A stretch of 64,000 nucleotides of DNA from Styela clava (Eukaryota > Chordata > Ascidiacea > Stolidobranchia > Styelidae), in NCBI RefSeq assembly GCF_964204865.1, contig NC_135252.1:14839383-14903382 (forward strand). Reading direction: 5' to 3'. Below, piece by piece: positions 62,701 to 64,000 of this stretch. A model generated the notes under the pieces. That model was not told where the DNA came from and did no database searches. It saw only the letters and a program-made list of their open reading frames with translations. Each line of letters opens with the position of its first letter. Positions within the stretch are counted from its first letter, which is position 1. Made by a program: the position numbers and the translations under genes.

Positions 62701-64000
62701 AAAAATAGTATAATGCACTATAGTTTTTTCCCTCGAATTAGATTGAGCTTAATTTATTGCATCCTAAATCTAAACAATGAACGAGTTTTCTCACATTTGG
62801 TTTAGTAATTTTTCATGTAATGTGAACCATAAAAGGTTCCCAACTAAATATGGATATATAAAAAAATACATAGATGTAAATTACTAATCAGTTAAGTTGA
62901 AGATAACATGAGTTTGAAAACTACTTTATTTACCCTCATCTTTTTCCTTAGTAACATTTTTCTGCATATCGAGACATCTTTCATTCATTTGTTGTACAGA
63001 AGATAATCTTCGCACAGACTCATTGATACAAAGAGATTGACGAGAAGCAAGAGGAACAACAGTAACAAAGAAGTTGGAATCATCTGATATAAAACCCTTC
63101 TTTGATTAATACCAGGAAACAAGGCATAGGAGAAATGGATAATACACCTCGTACCAAAAGATGTTATGTATGAGTGAGTAGAGATTAAATTGTAATTTTT
63201 TTCGTGAATTCTTCAATCAAATGTTACATTACGAGTGATCGCAAGTCCTAAAAGATACAAATAATAAACTTGCTGGATAAATTAACTATTGAACATATTA
63301 TACATATTCTTACCATTCGACGTCTGACTATAAGGAGATTTCTGTACTTCACGAATAAATTGTGTAAGCTGTGAATGTGTTCTGCTGCAATAATAGATCT
63401 GGAATGACAAAATGAAGTGTATGTGTCAACAGTCTAACAAATTACTATTGTCAATAAGTCAAGATACCCTAATGTGTAACAATGCTAGTAATTTTGACTC
63501 ATTTTGATAGAATGTCATTACTAGTTGCTATTCCACTACGACACGGTATCTCAACCAAAGAAAAATTCCTCCCAATGAAGAAATTTAATAGTTTTAGGGA
63601 AGAATATTATACTTTGTATTTGCATGTAGCAATACTAACATTCTTGACTTATTCAGTAATACATATTTATACACATAATATAAACTATTTAAACTGTAAA
63701 AAAGTCAGATTGCGAGTTGCACATGATCCATTAGATATTGAGAAAACAAAAGAAAAAAAATGAAGAGTTTCAAAATAGGCAAAGAGAAGAATGTAGCAAA
63801 CAGGATTAACAGCTGAGTAGGAGAAGAATCATTTTCAGCAATGCTATTTTATTTTCTGGGTTAAATAACAAACATAAATACTACAATTTGCATCTTATTT
63901 CAATATAGTTGCAGTCAACTAGACACTGATATAAAAATTCAAATCTATTTTTCCCTTAAAATATATTATTTACTTTTTGAACACAACTGTCTTCATCTTC
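53729..64000 (-). CDS. DDX11: DDX11 (ChlR1) Fe-S DNA helicase, partial (N-terminus beyond window)
   Basis: XPD-family superfamily-2 5'-3' DNA helicase acting in sister-chromatid cohesion and fork maintenance. Sixteen exons visible on the minus strand: 64000-63974 (cut), 63398-63314, 63083-62934, 62521-62356, 61963-61804, 61302-61143, 61064-60922, 59379-59241, 58654-58413, 58044-57826, 56956-56807, 56369-56270, 56183-56029, 55615-55521, 53996-53861, 53761-53729. Phases agree throughout, giving 719 aa; the Walker A part is outside. Motifs in order: [15 protein letters not shown]; Fe-S cysteines in SLCINE, NERCLDM, STCPF and TACPYY; motif [84 protein letters not shown] (motif V); [11 protein letters not shown] (motif VI). 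One intron (61142-61065) uses a GC donor, and the last intron is only 99 bases and open in frame. Several introns hold SINE and hAT insertions. Confidence 0.95.
53997..55520. other. DDX11 intron of 1.5 kb with hAT-like end
   Basis: No exon seen between the GRAIRHR and [13 protein letters not shown] exons. A hAT-type right end (CCGTAGTTTGGTGACCCCTAA) lies at about 55459-55479; the other end was not located. Plus-strand frames at 54098-54472 and 54974-55246 have no recognisable content. Confidence 0.4.
57047..57406. mobile_element. Probable short hAT element in a DDX11 intron
   Basis: The 8-mer TTGTACAT occurs at 57039-57046 directly before CAGGGTGGTCCAAGG, a hAT-type start, and again at 57407-57414 directly after a GGGCCACATGTGGCTG end. 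The termini share little beyond CAG/CTG and a GGCC-type subterminal block, so the duplication is the main evidence. 360 bases, non-coding, between the DDX11 exons at 57826-58044 and 56807-56956. Confidence 0.55.
59524..59655 (-). mobile_element. Partial tRNA-SINE copy
   Basis: Matches the body of the 49-kb SINE (CATATGGCAAACCAC, CATCTCATCCAGTTACCAG, TCATATCGGGTATG) but lacks the tRNA-like promoter half. In the DDX11 intron between exons at 60922-61064 and 59241-59379. Confidence 0.65.
59724..60818 (-). mobile_element. tRNA-SINE copy split by a hAT insertion
   Basis: SINE body at 59724-59816 (TATTTATCCTGGGGGAG, CATATGGCAAACCACAG, GGATGGGATTAGTTAG) resumes at 60599-60818 (AGCCAGTAACTTG, CATGGACTTGATGG, GGAAGCCGTAACC, GGGATTCAAATC, the decayed B box). 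Together they cover most of the 49-kb copy. The interruption is the hAT element described separately. Confidence 0.75.
59817..60598. mobile_element. hAT element inserted within a SINE
   Basis: Starts TAGGAATGGGAC and ends GGCCCATCCCTA, inverted termini matching at 9 of the first 10 positions. Flanking 8-mers TTAGTTAG (59809-59816) and TTAGTAAG (60599-60606) match at 7 of 8. Subterminal regions are rich in GACTCG / CGAATCCGAGTC repeats. Inside, near 60390-60425, a GGCCCGCGGGCCGTAGTTTG end of another hAT family suggests nesting. 782 bases, no transposase. Confidence 0.75.
61545..61665 (+). mobile_element. Partial tRNA-SINE copy, inverted
   Basis: Opposite orientation to the other copies: CATGGACTGGTAACCGGACG, then GAGAGGCCGTGGTTTGCC and ATATGATTACGCC, the complement of the SINE body. 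Promoter half absent. In the DDX11 intron between exons at 61804-61963 and 61143-61302. Confidence 0.6.

Noticed and set aside
1-64000. Prokaryotic-style systems, CRISPR arrays or operons
   Set aside because: All real genes have spliceosomal introns and no direct-repeat and spacer pattern is present; the sequence is animal nuclear DNA.

Overview
The window is a gene-sparse, AT-rich stretch of an animal nuclear genome. Genes carry GT-AG introns, and hAT-type DNA transposons, a tRNA-derived SINE and an unnamed dispersed repeat lie between and inside them. Short introns in the conserved genes and the overall composition suggest an invertebrate deuterostome, most likely a tunicate. The species cannot be fixed from the sequence and an echinoderm or other deuterostome is not excluded.

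Left half (about 1.7-34.4 kb): a cluster of eight secreted cytokine genes of the interleukin-17 family, none obviously broken. From left to right: copy 1 (-), copies 2-6 (+), copies 7 and 8 (-). Seven have two coding exons and copy 7 has three. In all eight, the last intron splits one arginine codon in phase 2, between the S-P-W...Y-D-x-x-R block and the [FY]-P block that opens the C-C-C / C-C / G-C-x-C cystine-knot half. Each also carries a shared N-terminal C-x11-C motif. Copies 7 and 8 lack a pair of cysteines that copies 1-6 all keep.

Middle (about 34.4-46 kb): no convincing intact gene. It holds a frameshifted relic resembling the end of a rhodopsin-type GPCR, hAT pieces, a tandem pair of the dispersed repeat and microsatellites.

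Right part (46-64 kb): three conserved single-copy genes with short introns. NIFK (-, nucleolar RRM protein) and CFAP410 (+, ciliary LRR protein) are head to head. CFAP410 is tail to tail with DDX11 (-, Fe-S DNA helicase), whose N-terminal exons lie beyond the right edge. The introns of DDX11 hold SINEs and hAT elements, including a hAT inserted in a SINE. These three genes have no evident functional tie to the cytokine cluster.

All exon joins were deduced by eye from splice sites, reading frame and family conservation, and every complete model closes in frame. No transcript or database evidence was available.
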